This document shows, piece after piece, positions 1 to 8,978 of a stretch of 24,162 nt of DNA. The first letter of the stretch is position 1. Every line of letters begins with the position of its first letter. Below the pieces are notes generated by a model. That model saw nothing but the letters and a program-made list of their open reading frames with translations. It had not been told where the DNA came from and made no database searches. Source of the stretch: F23-D06 sp045600525 (lineage in GTDB: Bacteria > Bacteroidota > Bacteroidia > Bacteroidales > WCHB1-69); NCBI GenBank assembly GCA_045600525.1, contig JAZRYC010000166.1:1-24162 (forward strand), in the 5' to 3' direction. The position numbers and the translations under genes are program-made.

Positions 1-2
1 TT

Positions 3-278
3 GCCTCTGACCCCAAATTCATCCTTCTGGATGAGCCTTTTGCCGGTGTGGACCCTATTGCCGTGGAAGATATTCAAAACATCGTAGCCAAGCTGAAAGA
101 CAAGAACATCGGCATCGTCATCACCGACCATAATGTTCACGAGACCTTATCCATCACCGACCGCGCCTATCTGCTTTACGAAGGAAGTATGCTGAAATCT
201 GGAACGGCTGAAGAGTTGGCGGCAGACCCAATAGTTAAAAAAGTATATCTCGGATCAAATTTCGAACTACGGAAATAA
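3..278 (+). CDS. lptB: LptB, LPS export ABC transporter ATPase (C-terminal fragment)
   Basis: This is the last ~91 codons of an ABC-transporter ATPase; the 5' part lies outside the window and the frame is open from base 3. Visible are the Walker B segment FILLDEPFAGVDP, with the D-loop just after it, and the H-loop histidine in ITDHNVHET. The tail VKKVYLGSNFEL matches the YLG-x-x-F ending typical of LptB. In the Lpt family this cytoplasmic ATPase works with LptF/LptG to extract LPS from the inner membrane and push it towards the outer-membrane LptD. An lptD gene sits further along the window but is not adjacent. Signature and Walker A motifs cannot be checked here. The LptB call rests on the tail and the DEPFAGVDP context; another LptB-like ATPase is less likely. 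Confidence 0.88.
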   Translation, partial: ASDPKFILLDEPFAGVDPIAVEDIQNIVAKLKDKNIGIVITDHNVHETLSITDRAYLLYEGSMLKSGTAEELAADPIVKKVYLGSNFELRK

Positions 279-337
279 CCTTCCTTTCGCCACATTATTG
301 GCACCACTACCTGAAAAGTCCAAAGTATTTACCAATA

Positions 338-369
338 AAAAAGCGATGATCAAATGGTCATCGCTTTTT
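338..369. terminator. Bidirectional hairpin terminator
   Basis: A perfect 12-bp inverted repeat (arms 338-349 and 358-369, 8-nt loop) has A-rich and T-rich ends, so an intrinsic terminator can form on either strand. It lies between the convergent ends of lptB (+) and the PorE-like gene (-), and probably serves both. The arm reads AAAAAGCGATGA. Confidence 0.85.
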
Positions 370-376
370 CATCAAA

Positions 377-2905
377 CTATTTATTGAATTTCAACAAATT
401 CTGTGTCTTGTCAATCGTAAAGGCGCCCCATTCGTTTTCAATAAAGGCATCGCCTATAACAAATGCCGTCGGAAGACCTTTCTTTACCGTGACTTTTACA
501 TTTTCCGCATAGTCATCACCCATACGAAGTTCTTCCAAATATAATACAACTCCTTCAATAATACTACCATCCTCCTGTTTGATAGCGGCAGCTTTATCTT
601 CAAAGTCATCTACTTTGATAATGCTTTCTTTCAGGAATCGAGTTGCGTCAGCATAATTCATAAAAATCTCTTCGCTGCCATTGCCGATGGTAAAGTTCAT
701 TGACTTGTTATTGGCGAAGCATGTACCCGTAACCACGTCACCACTAACTGTGACTGGATGAGTACGCTGTTGAATGACGGCAATAGAAGAAGCACCACGT
801 TTCACACTATCGATATTATCGTTGCTGGGGACATAGTCATCACGCAAAATAATGAATTCTGTACGACGGTTCAACTGATGGGCAGCTTCACGTTCGGGTT
901 TGGTAGGAAGTGATTCGCAATACTGTTCGGTCAGATAAGTTCCCTTCGCAAAGAAATACTTCTTGCCATTATATACAGAATACATATCTTTTTCCAATTT
1001 GCGAGGTACACGTTCACCATAACCTTTTGCAACGATACGGTCAGCGGCAATACCCTTCTCATTAACGAGGAAGTCCACACAAGATTGCGCACGATTTTGA
1101 GAAAGAACGTCGTTTTTCTCCTCGGTATCACGGGCATCCGTATGGGAACGAAGTTCGATGACAATCGTCGGATTTTTCACCATGATATCATATAGATACA
1201 TCAAAGAGTCTTTATACTGCGGTTTCAAATCCCATTTTGCCAGATCATAGAGAATCTCAGGCAGCAGAATAGGATCCTTGGGAATTGGCTCCAAGGTGAA
1301 GTCCTGGGTAAAATCGGTATTTTCCATAATACCTATTGTGGTCACCTTAGCCGTATTGCCATTCTCCCAATAGCCCTTCTTAGCAACCTTGATATCGTAC
1401 GTCGTAGAGCCTAAAATCTTTGCCTTATCAAAATGATAATATCCTTTCACATCCGTGGTTGTCTTATAGGAAGTACCGTCAGAGCCAACGATTTCAACTT
1501 CCACGCCATCCATATACTGACCATTATTCTTATCTCTGATCTTACCAGAAAGCGTATAGACGATAGGACGAAGCAGGAAATAATAAATATCATCACCACC
1601 TCTACCGCCGGGACGGTTGGAGGAAAAATATCCCTTGGCCAGATAGGGTGATTGTGATTGAGGATCAATAGCATCATTTTCATCAAAAATGATACCGATT
1701 TCATCTCCGGACGAGTTAATCGGAGACATCAGGTTTTCAGCAGGCTGACATTCTCCAGCATCATTGATTTTGGACACAAAGATATCCAAGCCACCCATAC
1801 CGGGGTGACCATCAGAAGAGAAATAGAGCTCCTTCTCGTTGCGAAGACATGGGAAGACTTCCTGACCGGGGGTATTCACATTCGGTCCCAAATTCGTAAT
1901 ATCAGTAAACTTACCAGACTTCTTGGCACGTGTGGCCTTATAAATATCATATCCACCCATACCGCCCGGCATATTAGATGCAAAGTAAATTGTCAATTCA
2001 TCACCGGAAATAAAGGGGTGTACATAATTATAGGCGGAATCTCCCAAATTTACGATTTCGGCCTCGCCCCAAGACTTACCCTTCTTCATAGACTTATGAA
2101 TGTAGCATCCTTGTACCTTTTTCTTATCTTGAGGGCATTTGGTAAAATAGACCACGGAGCCCTTTCTATTGGCGCAGGCCTCCCCCTCATTCACACCGGA
2201 ATTCAACGTTTCGCCTTCATCCAAGGAAGTAACCGGCGACCATTCACCGGGCCATTCGGTGTTTTTACTTTTCGGCTTATTGGAAACATAAATATCCGAA
2301 AAGGCAACACCCGTCCATTGGTCCGTGCCCTTACCTACGGAGCCCTCGCGATTGGAGGTGAACATAATGGAATTTCTTTTTTCATCATTACCCCAGCGTG
2401 GAGCCCACTCATCTTCACGAGTATTGAATTTTTTTAAGTTCTCCACTTCATAGCGGGTAGGATTCTCCAACCACATCTTTGCGTTCTGACAGCCTTGAAT
2501 ACAAGTGTCGGCACGAGGATCGTCCTTGGCTCTCTTCTTATAGTTTGTATAATACTTCAAAGCCAGATCATAGTCGCCACGAAGGTTATAAATTCCTCCC
2601 AGATGATACAGAATGATGGGATTGTCCTTCTGATAGTTTTTCTTCTCCAAACGCAAATACTGCTGTTCGGCCTTTTTCAAGTCGCCCATAATACGATAGC
2701 ACTCGGCAATACGGAAGGTGGCGCGTTGAATTTCCACGCGATTGGATTTTAATTTCTTAATCCCCTTCTTATATTGTTCCAAAGCATTCTCATACTGACA
2801 ATCGCGGAAAAGATTGTCAGCCTCACGCAGAATCTGCGCATTTAAATTACAAGTAATTGCAAACAAGAAAGATAGAACCAGTAGTACTGATTTATTGTAT
2901 TTCAT
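377..2905 (-). CDS. PorE-like TPR/PD40/OmpA protein with C-terminal degenerate retropepsin-like domain
   Basis: This 842-residue exported protein has a Sec signal peptide (about residues 1-23; cleavage after LNA is plausible and no lipobox is seen). In order it shows TPR-type helices (~25-150); a WD40/PD40 beta-propeller (~165-445) with repeats such as YFSSN-RPGGRGGDDIY; a carboxypeptidase-regulatory-like beta domain (~447-540); and an OmpA_C peptidoglycan-binding domain (~550-690) with SHTDARD and LSQNRAQ. This order matches PorE of the type 9 secretion system, which anchors the machinery to peptidoglycan. The domain architecture is seen; the T9SS role is inferred, because similar OmpA/PD40 proteins have other roles. 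An extra ~130 residues after OmpA resemble a retropepsin-like domain whose DTG is replaced by GNG (741-743). The start is ATG at 2905, directly before the signal peptide. The gene appears to be transcribed alone and ends at a bidirectional terminator. Confidence 0.85.
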   Translation of the reverse strand: MKYNKSVLLVLSFLFAITCNLNAQILREADNLFRDCQYENALEQYKKGIKKLKSNRVEIQRATFRIAECYRIMGDLKKAEQQYLRLEKKNYQKDNPIILYHLGGIYNLRGDYDLALKYYTNYKKRAKDDPRADTCIQGCQNAKMWLENPTRYEVENLKKFNTREDEWAPRWGNDEKRNSIMFTSNREGSVGKGTDQWTGVAFSDIYVSNKPKSKNTEWPGEWSPVTSLDEGETLNSGVNEGEACANRKGSVVYFTKCPQDKKKVQGCYIHKSMKKGKSWGEAEIVNLGDSAYNYVHPFISGDELTIYFASNMPGGMGGYDIYKATRAKKSGKFTDITNLGPNVNTPGQEVFPCLRNEKELYFSSDGHPGMGGLDIFVSKINDAGECQPAENLMSPINSSGDEIGIIFDENDAIDPQSQSPYLAKGYFSSNRPGGRGGDDIYYFLLRPIVYTLSGKIRDKNNGQYMDGVEVEIVGSDGTSYKTTTDVKGYYHFDKAKILGSTTYDIKVAKKGYWENGNTAKVTTIGIMENTDFTQDFTLEPIPKDPILLPEILYDLAKWDLKPQYKDSLMYLYDIMVKNPTIVIELRSHTDARDTEEKNDVLSQNRAQSCVDFLVNEKGIAADRIVAKGYGERVPRKLEKDMYSVYNGKKYFFAKGTYLTEQYCESLPTKPEREAAHQLNRRTEFIILRDDYVPSNDNIDSVKRGASSIAVIQQRTHPVTVSGDVVTGTCFANNKSMNFTIGNGSEEIFMNYADATRFLKESIIKVDDFEDKAAAIKQEDGSIIEGVVLYLEELRMGDDYAENVKVTVKKGLPTAFVIGDAFIENEWGAFTIDKTQNLLKFNK

Positions 2906-2946
2906 ATTAGTAAATTTTTTACCTTATAAAAATGAGAGCGCTAAAA

Positions 2947-2990
2947 TAAAAAAAAATCGGGATAGTTAATACCATCCCGATTATTTTTTT
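2947..2990 (-). terminator. Hairpin terminator downstream of secDF
   Basis: A perfect 9-bp stem AATCGGGAT/ATCCCGATT (2955-2963 and 2974-2982, 10-nt loop) is flanked by an A-run on the left and a T-run on the right. Read on the minus strand it gives a GC-containing hairpin followed by U residues, 15 bases after the secDF stop. The symmetry would also let it work on the plus strand. Confidence 0.85.
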
Positions 2991-3004
2991 ATAATGAAAT
3001 ACGA

Positions 3005-6000
3005 TTATTTCGTAAGTTCGGCATTGGCGCGTTTAACCTTATCACCAGCCAATCTGAAAAGATCGAATGCGAATGGGTTAGAAACGAGGATACCGGAATA
3101 GGTACCAAAGAGGATACCCATAAACATAGCGAATACGAATCCGCGAATCACCTCACCACCGAAGAGGAAGATGACGAGCAAGGTCACCAACGTAGTAACA
3201 GCCGTATTAACGTTACGTCCGAGTGTCTGATTGATGGCATTATTGAAATTCTCATGATTCGAACGCTTCGGATAAAGGGCAAGGTTCTCACGTACACGGT
3301 CGAAGATGACCACGTTGTTGTTGATGGAGTAACCGATCACCGTCAAGACGGCAGCGATAAAGTTCTGGTCGATTTCCATAGAGAACGGCATCACCTTATA
3401 AAACAGGGAGAACATACCTACCGTAAGGAAGGTATCGTGGAACAATGCGCAAACACCAGCCACACCAAACTGCCAATTCTTGAATCGCAGAGCAATGTAG
3501 ATGAAGATCAGGACGAGGGAAGCCAAGACAGCCCAGACGGCCTTCATCAAGAGTTCCTTAGCCACAGTAGGCTGAATCTTCTGAGAAGACTGAATACCAC
3601 GAACATCGTTGGTCAAATGGGTGAAATCATATTCCGTAAGATCCTGTTTTGCATAGAATCCCTTCAAGCAATTGTAGAGTTTCTTTTCACAAAGTTGGTC
3701 ATCCTTAGGATCATTGCTGTTGATCTTGAAGTTGGTAATGATACGGATTTGGTCATTACTACCAAAGGTCTTTACTTCGGGATTACCGCCAAATTCCTTG
3801 CTGACAGCGGCACGAACATCCTTCGTTGTCACATCCTTGTCGAAGCGAACAACGTAGCAACGACCACCAGTAAAATCAATACCCGGTTGGAGTTTCAATG
3901 TGCAGAATGAAATAGCAGAGATGACAATCAACGTGCAGGAAAGGATATAGAAATACTTTCTCTTGCTGAGGAAGTCAATGTGCGTATTCATGAAAGCATT
4001 GATCGTAAGCTTGCTACCGACTTCGATAGACTTACCTTTCTTAAGACGTCTTTCAATAATCAGACGAGCAAGAAGAATTGCCGTGAAAAGAGAGGAGAGG
4101 ATACCAATGATCAACGTGGTAGCGAAACCTTGAATAGGACCGGAACCGAAAATATAAAGAACGATAGCCGTGATCAAGGTTGTCACGTTACCGTCTATGA
4201 TAGCGGAATAAGAATGCTTGAAACCTTCATCGATAGCCACGCGGATACCCTTACCTGCGCGTACTTCCTCGCGAACACGTTCGTAAATAATCACATTGGC
4301 ATCGACTGCCATACCCAATGTCAGCACGATACCGGCGATACCCGGCAGGGTGAGAACGGCGCCCATGGAAGCAAGCACACCGAAAATGATAAACACGTTG
4401 GAGAACAATGCCACATCAGCCACGAGACCGGCACGTGTATAATAGAAGAACATGTAGAGAACCACCAAGATAAAGGCGCCCAAGAAAGAGAACATACCTG
4501 AACGGATGGATTCTTTACCAAGCGTAGGACCAACGACTTCGGATTGAACGATGTTTACACGAGCCTCAAGATTACCAGAGTTAAGGACGGTGGCAAGGTC
4601 TTTAGCTTCTTCAATCGTGAAGTTACCGGAAATTTCTGAATTACCATTCGGGATTTCAGACCTTACGGTCGGAGCAGAATAGACAAACTCATCCAATACG
4701 ATAGCGATGCAGGTGAGTTTCTTTGCGCTATTGTCAGCGGCTTCCTTCGTAATCTTGCGCCATTCGTCTGCGGCTTGATCTTCCATAGACATATTAACAA
4801 CCACGCGGTTGTTCTGATCAACATCCTGACGAGCGGTACGTACAACGCGTGCACCGCCAATCGTTTCAGAACTCAAGAGCGGTCCGATACGATCATTCTT
4901 CTTTTTCAAAGGATACAAAGGATAGGCGTTATCATATTCCTTTTCAGGAGAGCCCCAATAGAATACAACGTTCTTATCACCAAGGATACGCTGGAGTTGA
5001 GGAAGCATTCTATCGATAGCGGGCATATCGGCCTCTTTGAAATAACCAATCACAAAGCTACCAGGAACGGCAACAGCCTTACTCATGATAGCACCTTGGG
5101 ATGCGTCAGCAACTTCTTCGGTTTCTTCTTCCACTTCGGCAGCAGTCGTATCCACATTCAAAGAATCAACAGCAGCAAGAGCCGTGTCAATAGCAGATGG
5201 CTTATCTTCTTTCTTATTTTTAAGTTGAACAGCCAATTTAGCATCAGCTTCCATAAAGCGTTGCTGAATGGACTTACCAGCCACAGCATCGTTATAGACT
5301 TCCCAGAATTCGAGTTTGGCGGTGCTCTTCAAGAGATCAGTAACACGTTCGGGTTCCTTAATACCCGGAAGTTCAACGAGGATACGTCCGCCCTGAAGCA
5401 TTTGCAGGTTAGGTTGTGCCACGCCGAAACGGTCGATACGGGTACGGAGGATTTTGAAGGTACGATCTACGATTTCAGAAGACTCCTTCTTGATGAAGCT
5501 GATAATCTGCTGATCGGTGGCATTCTTAATACCGGAACGTTCACCAAAATAAGTACGCAGATTAGCATTATTCAACTTCAAAGCAGACTTCTGCGAATTG
5601 AAATTCTTAATAAAAATATCAATAAAATCACCGTTGGTGGTGTTTTCGTATTCCTTAACGGCTTTGTCGAAAGAAGTCTTGAACAAGGGATCTTCCGTGT
5701 TGGTGGCCAAACTTTGGACCACATCCGGCATGGAAATCTCGAGGGTAACGTTCATACCACCCTTCAAGTCCAAACCCAGGTTCAATTCCTTGTATTTGCA
5801 TTTCTTGTAAGTGTTTCCCAAGAAGACCTTGGTGTCATTCATGTCGGTCAGGTACTGACGGGTTCTTGCGTCAATCAAAGAATCCACCAGGTGTTTCTCC
5901 AACATCACGTCTCCGTGTGCTTCCTTCTTCACTTCTTCAATTGCGGCAGGATCGTTGGCAAAAGCCTCAGCCTTCTTTTCCACACGCCAGGTGACGAATG

Positions 6001-6073
6001 AAAATGAAAGACAATACAAGCACACCAGTGCAAGAAGAACCGTAAAGAATAAAATTAGTCCTTTGTTTTTCAT
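3005..6073 (-). CDS. secDF: SecDF, fused protein translocase subunits SecD/SecF
   Basis: This 1022-residue inner-membrane protein is a SecD-SecF fusion, the usual Bacteroidota form. It uses the proton gradient to help pull exported proteins out of SecYEG. The SecD half begins with a membrane segment (~5-29), followed by LNLGLDLKGG (98-106), a long periplasmic region, and a six-helix RND-type membrane block with VDANVIIYERVREE. The SecF half repeats the pattern: a membrane helix, GIDFTGG near residue 730, then a second membrane block ending in a short cytoplasmic tail. An acidic, low-complexity insert (~290-326, rich in E, D and A) interrupts the periplasmic region. The start is ATG at 6073, just before the first membrane segment. 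The gene stands alone, with its own promoter box and a downstream terminator. Confidence 0.97.
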   Translation of the reverse strand: MKNKGLILFFTVLLALVCLYCLSFSFVTWRVEKKAEAFANDPAAIEEVKKEAHGDVMLEKHLVDSLIDARTRQYLTDMNDTKVFLGNTYKKCKYKELNLGLDLKGGMNVTLEISMPDVVQSLATNTEDPLFKTSFDKAVKEYENTTNGDFIDIFIKNFNSQKSALKLNNANLRTYFGERSGIKNATDQQIISFIKKESSEIVDRTFKILRTRIDRFGVAQPNLQMLQGGRILVELPGIKEPERVTDLLKSTAKLEFWEVYNDAVAGKSIQQRFMEADAKLAVQLKNKKEDKPSAIDTALAAVDSLNVDTTAAEVEEETEEVADASQGAIMSKAVAVPGSFVIGYFKEADMPAIDRMLPQLQRILGDKNVVFYWGSPEKEYDNAYPLYPLKKKNDRIGPLLSSETIGGARVVRTARQDVDQNNRVVVNMSMEDQAADEWRKITKEAADNSAKKLTCIAIVLDEFVYSAPTVRSEIPNGNSEISGNFTIEEAKDLATVLNSGNLEARVNIVQSEVVGPTLGKESIRSGMFSFLGAFILVVLYMFFYYTRAGLVADVALFSNVFIIFGVLASMGAVLTLPGIAGIVLTLGMAVDANVIIYERVREEVRAGKGIRVAIDEGFKHSYSAIIDGNVTTLITAIVLYIFGSGPIQGFATTLIIGILSSLFTAILLARLIIERRLKKGKSIEVGSKLTINAFMNTHIDFLSKRKYFYILSCTLIVISAISFCTLKLQPGIDFTGGRCYVVRFDKDVTTKDVRAAVSKEFGGNPEVKTFGSNDQIRIITNFKINSNDPKDDQLCEKKLYNCLKGFYAKQDLTEYDFTHLTNDVRGIQSSQKIQPTVAKELLMKAVWAVLASLVLIFIYIALRFKNWQFGVAGVCALFHDTFLTVGMFSLFYKVMPFSMEIDQNFIAAVLTVIGYSINNNVVIFDRVRENLALYPKRSNHENFNNAINQTLGRNVNTAVTTLVTLLVIFLFGGEVIRGFVFAMFMGILFGTYSGILVSNPFAFDLFRLAGDKVKRANAELTK

Positions 6074-6134
6074 CTTTTTATTTATTTGATTTTTAATTAT
6101 TTATATAATTTTCAGCCTAAAAAATTCAAGGTTG

Positions 6135-6142
6135 CAAATATA
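6135..6142 (-). promoter_or_regulatory. Bacteroidota-type -7 box for secDF
   Basis: The minus strand reads TATATTTG, a full match to the Bacteroidota -7 consensus TAnnTTTG. A TTGG, a weak -33 element, lies 17 nt upstream. Transcription would start near 6128, giving a leader of about 55 nt. The match is seen; its activity is inferred. Confidence 0.6.
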
Positions 6143-6304
6143 CAAAATTTGTTCAATCTCCAATCACTGCAAACATTTTGTTGTAAACAATATGATGGAA
6201 AGATGTTAATATCAGTGAGAAAGAAATGTTTTCTAAGAGAACCGACCTGAATCTATAACTTGTTTGCAACTTGTCGTTACCATACAAGGGATCATCGTTA
6301 CTAA

Positions 6305-8899
6305 CTACAAATTATCGCGGAAATCATGATGCAAAGGAATCTTCATGACATCTTTTAGAACAGAGGCCTTCACATTAATAGTAAAGCTCCATCCCTTGCG
6401 GTAGCCAAATGGGATCCAGTTAAAGCTCATCTCCCAACAATGCATATCTCGGTACACGTCTATGGATGTATACGACAAATCCTTCTGTACAAAATCATAT
6501 CCCGTGGTAAACCCCACTTTCCACTTTTTGGTAATATACACGTCGCCCTGCACATTAAGCGTATGAACCATATTGTGGGCATATCGGGCCGTATCCATCA
6601 ACATATAATAATATATATTGTCATTAATGCCATAAGAGAACGTGTAATTAAAGGTAAACGACCAGGGATTACGTTTGACCTTTTCTTTTTCCTGCTCCCC
6701 ATTTGGGGTTTTCCGTTTAAAGGTATTTTGGTCGATACGCCAATTCAACGCCACACTCACGCTGGTGGAAGACAGGCGGAAAAGTCGGTGATTCACCTGC
6801 CATTCGGTTTTATTCACATTTCGACCATTAGGTCCGATAATATACGGATCGAAGGCAAAGTTATAGGTCAGATACAGTTGTCTGAACAACGTGCTTCGGC
6901 CTGTCAAAGTCAGTTTTGACCAGCGCAGCGAGTCGGCAGCAAAATTATAGCTCATCGCGATATTCAAGTTATCAATGATGGGCACTTTTTTATATCCCGT
7001 GATCGTATCCTTTCGGGAACGGACCTTAATTTCGACATTGTTTCCGAACGAGAGTTGTGCCAGCGCCTGCGTATTGGCATAGACAGAGCCGAAAATGGCA
7101 TTGTCATAAAAAGAATAGTCCACCAACTCGCCAGTAATCGGATTGAAATAGGTTCCGCGCGTCCCGTTATTTAGATTCGGCCGATAGGTAAAATTCAAAT
7201 TCGGCGTGACTACATGGCGAATCGCATTTAACGCACCCTTCTTAAAGGTGTACATAAAATAGACTTTTGTGGTCAGCGACGAGGAAAGGCTCAAATCATG
7301 AAGAGCGCCAAAACCGCGCTTAAAATGCTGATTAAGTGATCCCACCCCGTTTGTGTCCACCGTCATCGTACGCGTATACGACTGCAGGTACCACTTCTCA
7401 ATCAAAGTTGCCGAAGTATTCCAGTTTATCAACTTGGCAATTTTTATGGGAATCGTCAGCGGAATGGTATGCATCATCCCCACATTGATATCCTCCCAGG
7501 TCTGCGGCCTAAGGAACAAGGAATCATAGGCGTCCACCTGTCCCGTAAGACGGGAATTCCACTTCATGGAAATATTATCATACCACTTCAAAGATCCCGA
7601 CTTATTTTTCTTACGGAAAGGATAAAACTGAATTACCGACATATTGATATCGGGCAATTTCAAATTCACTTGATGCGTACCTGTATTCTGCGAATAAGAA
7701 ACAGTGGCATCCATATAGAAGATATCGCGGGCAGAAGTGGAAATATTAACCGAAGAGGTAAACTGGTTTGACAAATAGTCGCTCGCACTTGTGAGATTGT
7801 ATTTGGAATAATTGGCACTGACAATGTCGATATGTGCATTGAAACGTGTTCTGGGATGAGATTTCACGTCCTGCTTGTGGTCCCAGTATATCTTATAGTC
7901 ATTCGAACATTTATAGGAAGAATCCAATTTGTCACCTGTTCTCGTTTGGAAGAATCCGACATCAATGGCACCTGAACACTTATAGCGATAGACATAGTTC
8001 GACTTAGCCTTCACTGCCCAACTTCCTCGGGTATAGATATCGGCAGAAAGCAGTAGGTCCAAATGCTCGTTAATGGCAAAATAAAAGCCTAAATCCTGGA
8101 AATAGAACCCCAGACTGGAAGATTCGCCAAAAGAGGGCATGACGAAACCTGATTTCCGCTCTGTTTCCAACGGAAAAAATGCAAACGGGATGGCCAACGG
8201 AGTAGGCACACCCTTAAAACTCAAATAGGCTGGGCCAATGACAATCTTGTCATGCTGGATAAACTTCGCCTTTGTAAAATCAATCTCATAATGCGGATTA
8301 TCCAATTCGCAGGTTGTATATTTTCCATTCTTGATAAAGGCAACATTGTCACCCATCTTCTTAATCTGTTCCCCATGAATAAAACCTTCGTCCTGCGTGG
8401 TGATCACATGCGTTATTTTACCTTTCTGCGTATTGAAATTATACTTGATTTCCTGAGCGCGATAATGGTCCTCACCCTGTATAAACACCGGAGTACCATG
8501 CAGAACTCCATTGGAATCAGCCACGCCGCAGGCATAGAGTTCGTTATTCTTAAAATCAATTTCTATATAATCCGCCTGAAGTTCCAAATCCTCATACTTT
8601 ACTACCGCATTTCCAAAAAGGTAGGTGGTTCTATGCAGCATATCATTCACCGTAGAGTCCTTGGCGCTATAGGTCACTATAGATTTTATAGCATTGGGAG
8701 ACAACACCTTTCCCTTACTACCAGATGCAGAATCCACATCAACGGAATCTCGTACTAACAGAATAGAATCCACCACCTGCCGCTTGGGGCGCCTTCCATG
8801 TGGATCCTGAGCCACCGCATATACAGATATTAAACTGATTACCAACAAGATAAACAGTCTGATAAATGAAAAACGAACGGTGTATATTTTTTGATTCAA
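6305..8899 (-). CDS. lptD: LptD-like LPS assembly outer-membrane protein
   Basis: This is a Bacteroidota-type LptD, the outer-membrane barrel that inserts LPS into the outer leaflet. From the chosen start it has 864 residues. It carries a signal peptide (~1-31, ending YAVAQ), an OstA/LptA-like periplasmic domain (~75-250; LQADYIEIDFKNNELYA, then GKITHVITTQDEGFIHGE), and a long beta-rich barrel region to the C-terminus. The LptD hallmark region includes PLAIPFAFFPL and KSGFVMPSFGES. I chose TTG at 8899 because it puts a short basic n-region (MNQKIYTVR) before the hydrophobic stretch and lies downstream of a good promoter box at 8952-8959. An in-frame ATG at 8986 gives a 35-residue n-region and overlaps the divergent amidase start. 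Barrel sequence is poorly conserved, so the call rests on the N-terminal and middle regions. Confidence 0.88.
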   Translation of the reverse strand: MNQKIYTVRFSFIRLFILLVISLISVYAVAQDPHGRRPKRQVVDSILLVRDSVDVDSASGSKGKVLSPNAIKSIVTYSAKDSTVNDMLHRTTYLFGNAVVKYEDLELQADYIEIDFKNNELYACGVADSNGVLHGTPVFIQGEDHYRAQEIKYNFNTQKGKITHVITTQDEGFIHGEQIKKMGDNVAFIKNGKYTTCELDNPHYEIDFTKAKFIQHDKIVIGPAYLSFKGVPTPLAIPFAFFPLETERKSGFVMPSFGESSSLGFYFQDLGFYFAINEHLDLLLSADIYTRGSWAVKAKSNYVYRYKCSGAIDVGFFQTRTGDKLDSSYKCSNDYKIYWDHKQDVKSHPRTRFNAHIDIVSANYSKYNLTSASDYLSNQFTSSVNISTSARDIFYMDATVSYSQNTGTHQVNLKLPDINMSVIQFYPFRKKNKSGSLKWYDNISMKWNSRLTGQVDAYDSLFLRPQTWEDINVGMMHTIPLTIPIKIAKLINWNTSATLIEKWYLQSYTRTMTVDTNGVGSLNQHFKRGFGALHDLSLSSSLTTKVYFMYTFKKGALNAIRHVVTPNLNFTYRPNLNNGTRGTYFNPITGELVDYSFYDNAIFGSVYANTQALAQLSFGNNVEIKVRSRKDTITGYKKVPIIDNLNIAMSYNFAADSLRWSKLTLTGRSTLFRQLYLTYNFAFDPYIIGPNGRNVNKTEWQVNHRLFRLSSTSVSVALNWRIDQNTFKRKTPNGEQEKEKVKRNPWSFTFNYTFSYGINDNIYYYMLMDTARYAHNMVHTLNVQGDVYITKKWKVGFTTGYDFVQKDLSYTSIDVYRDMHCWEMSFNWIPFGYRKGWSFTINVKASVLKDVMKIPLHHDFRDNL

Positions 8900-8926
8900 T
8901 TTTACGTTATATAAATGTATATAGAT

Positions 8927-8934
8927 TACATTTG
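8927..8934 (+). promoter_or_regulatory. -7 box for the amidase gene
   Basis: TACATTTG matches TAnnTTTG. Transcription would begin near 8941, about 38 nt before the amidase ATG. No clear TTTG -33 element is present. It faces the opposing lptD box at 8952-8959, so the two initiation sites overlap. Confidence 0.55.
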
Positions 8935-8951
8935 CCCGTTTAAAAAACCTG

Positions 8952-8959
8952 CAAAAGTA
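8952..8959 (-). promoter_or_regulatory. -7 box for lptD
   Basis: The minus strand reads TACTTTTG, matching TAnnTTTG. Transcription would begin near 8945 and leave a leader of about 46 nt to the TTG start at 8899. This supports TTG over the ATG at 8986, which lies upstream of the box. No matching -33 element was found. Confidence 0.55.
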
Positions 8960-8978
8960 ATCAAAAAGTTTCAAAGTG

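Noticed and set aside
1658..2437. A 259-codon open frame on the plus strand opposite the PorE-like gene
   Set aside because: It is the reverse complement of the beta-propeller region, with no family features or promoter of its own.
2848..2850. Cys19 of the PorE-like protein as a lipoprotein cysteine
   Set aside because: The preceding residues (FAIT) do not form a lipobox, and an ordinary signal-peptidase site after LNA is closer to normal.
4775..6001. A 408-codon open frame on the plus strand opposite secDF
   Set aside because: It is antisense to a strongly conserved gene, has no recognisable domain, and its sequence is explained by codon use in secDF.
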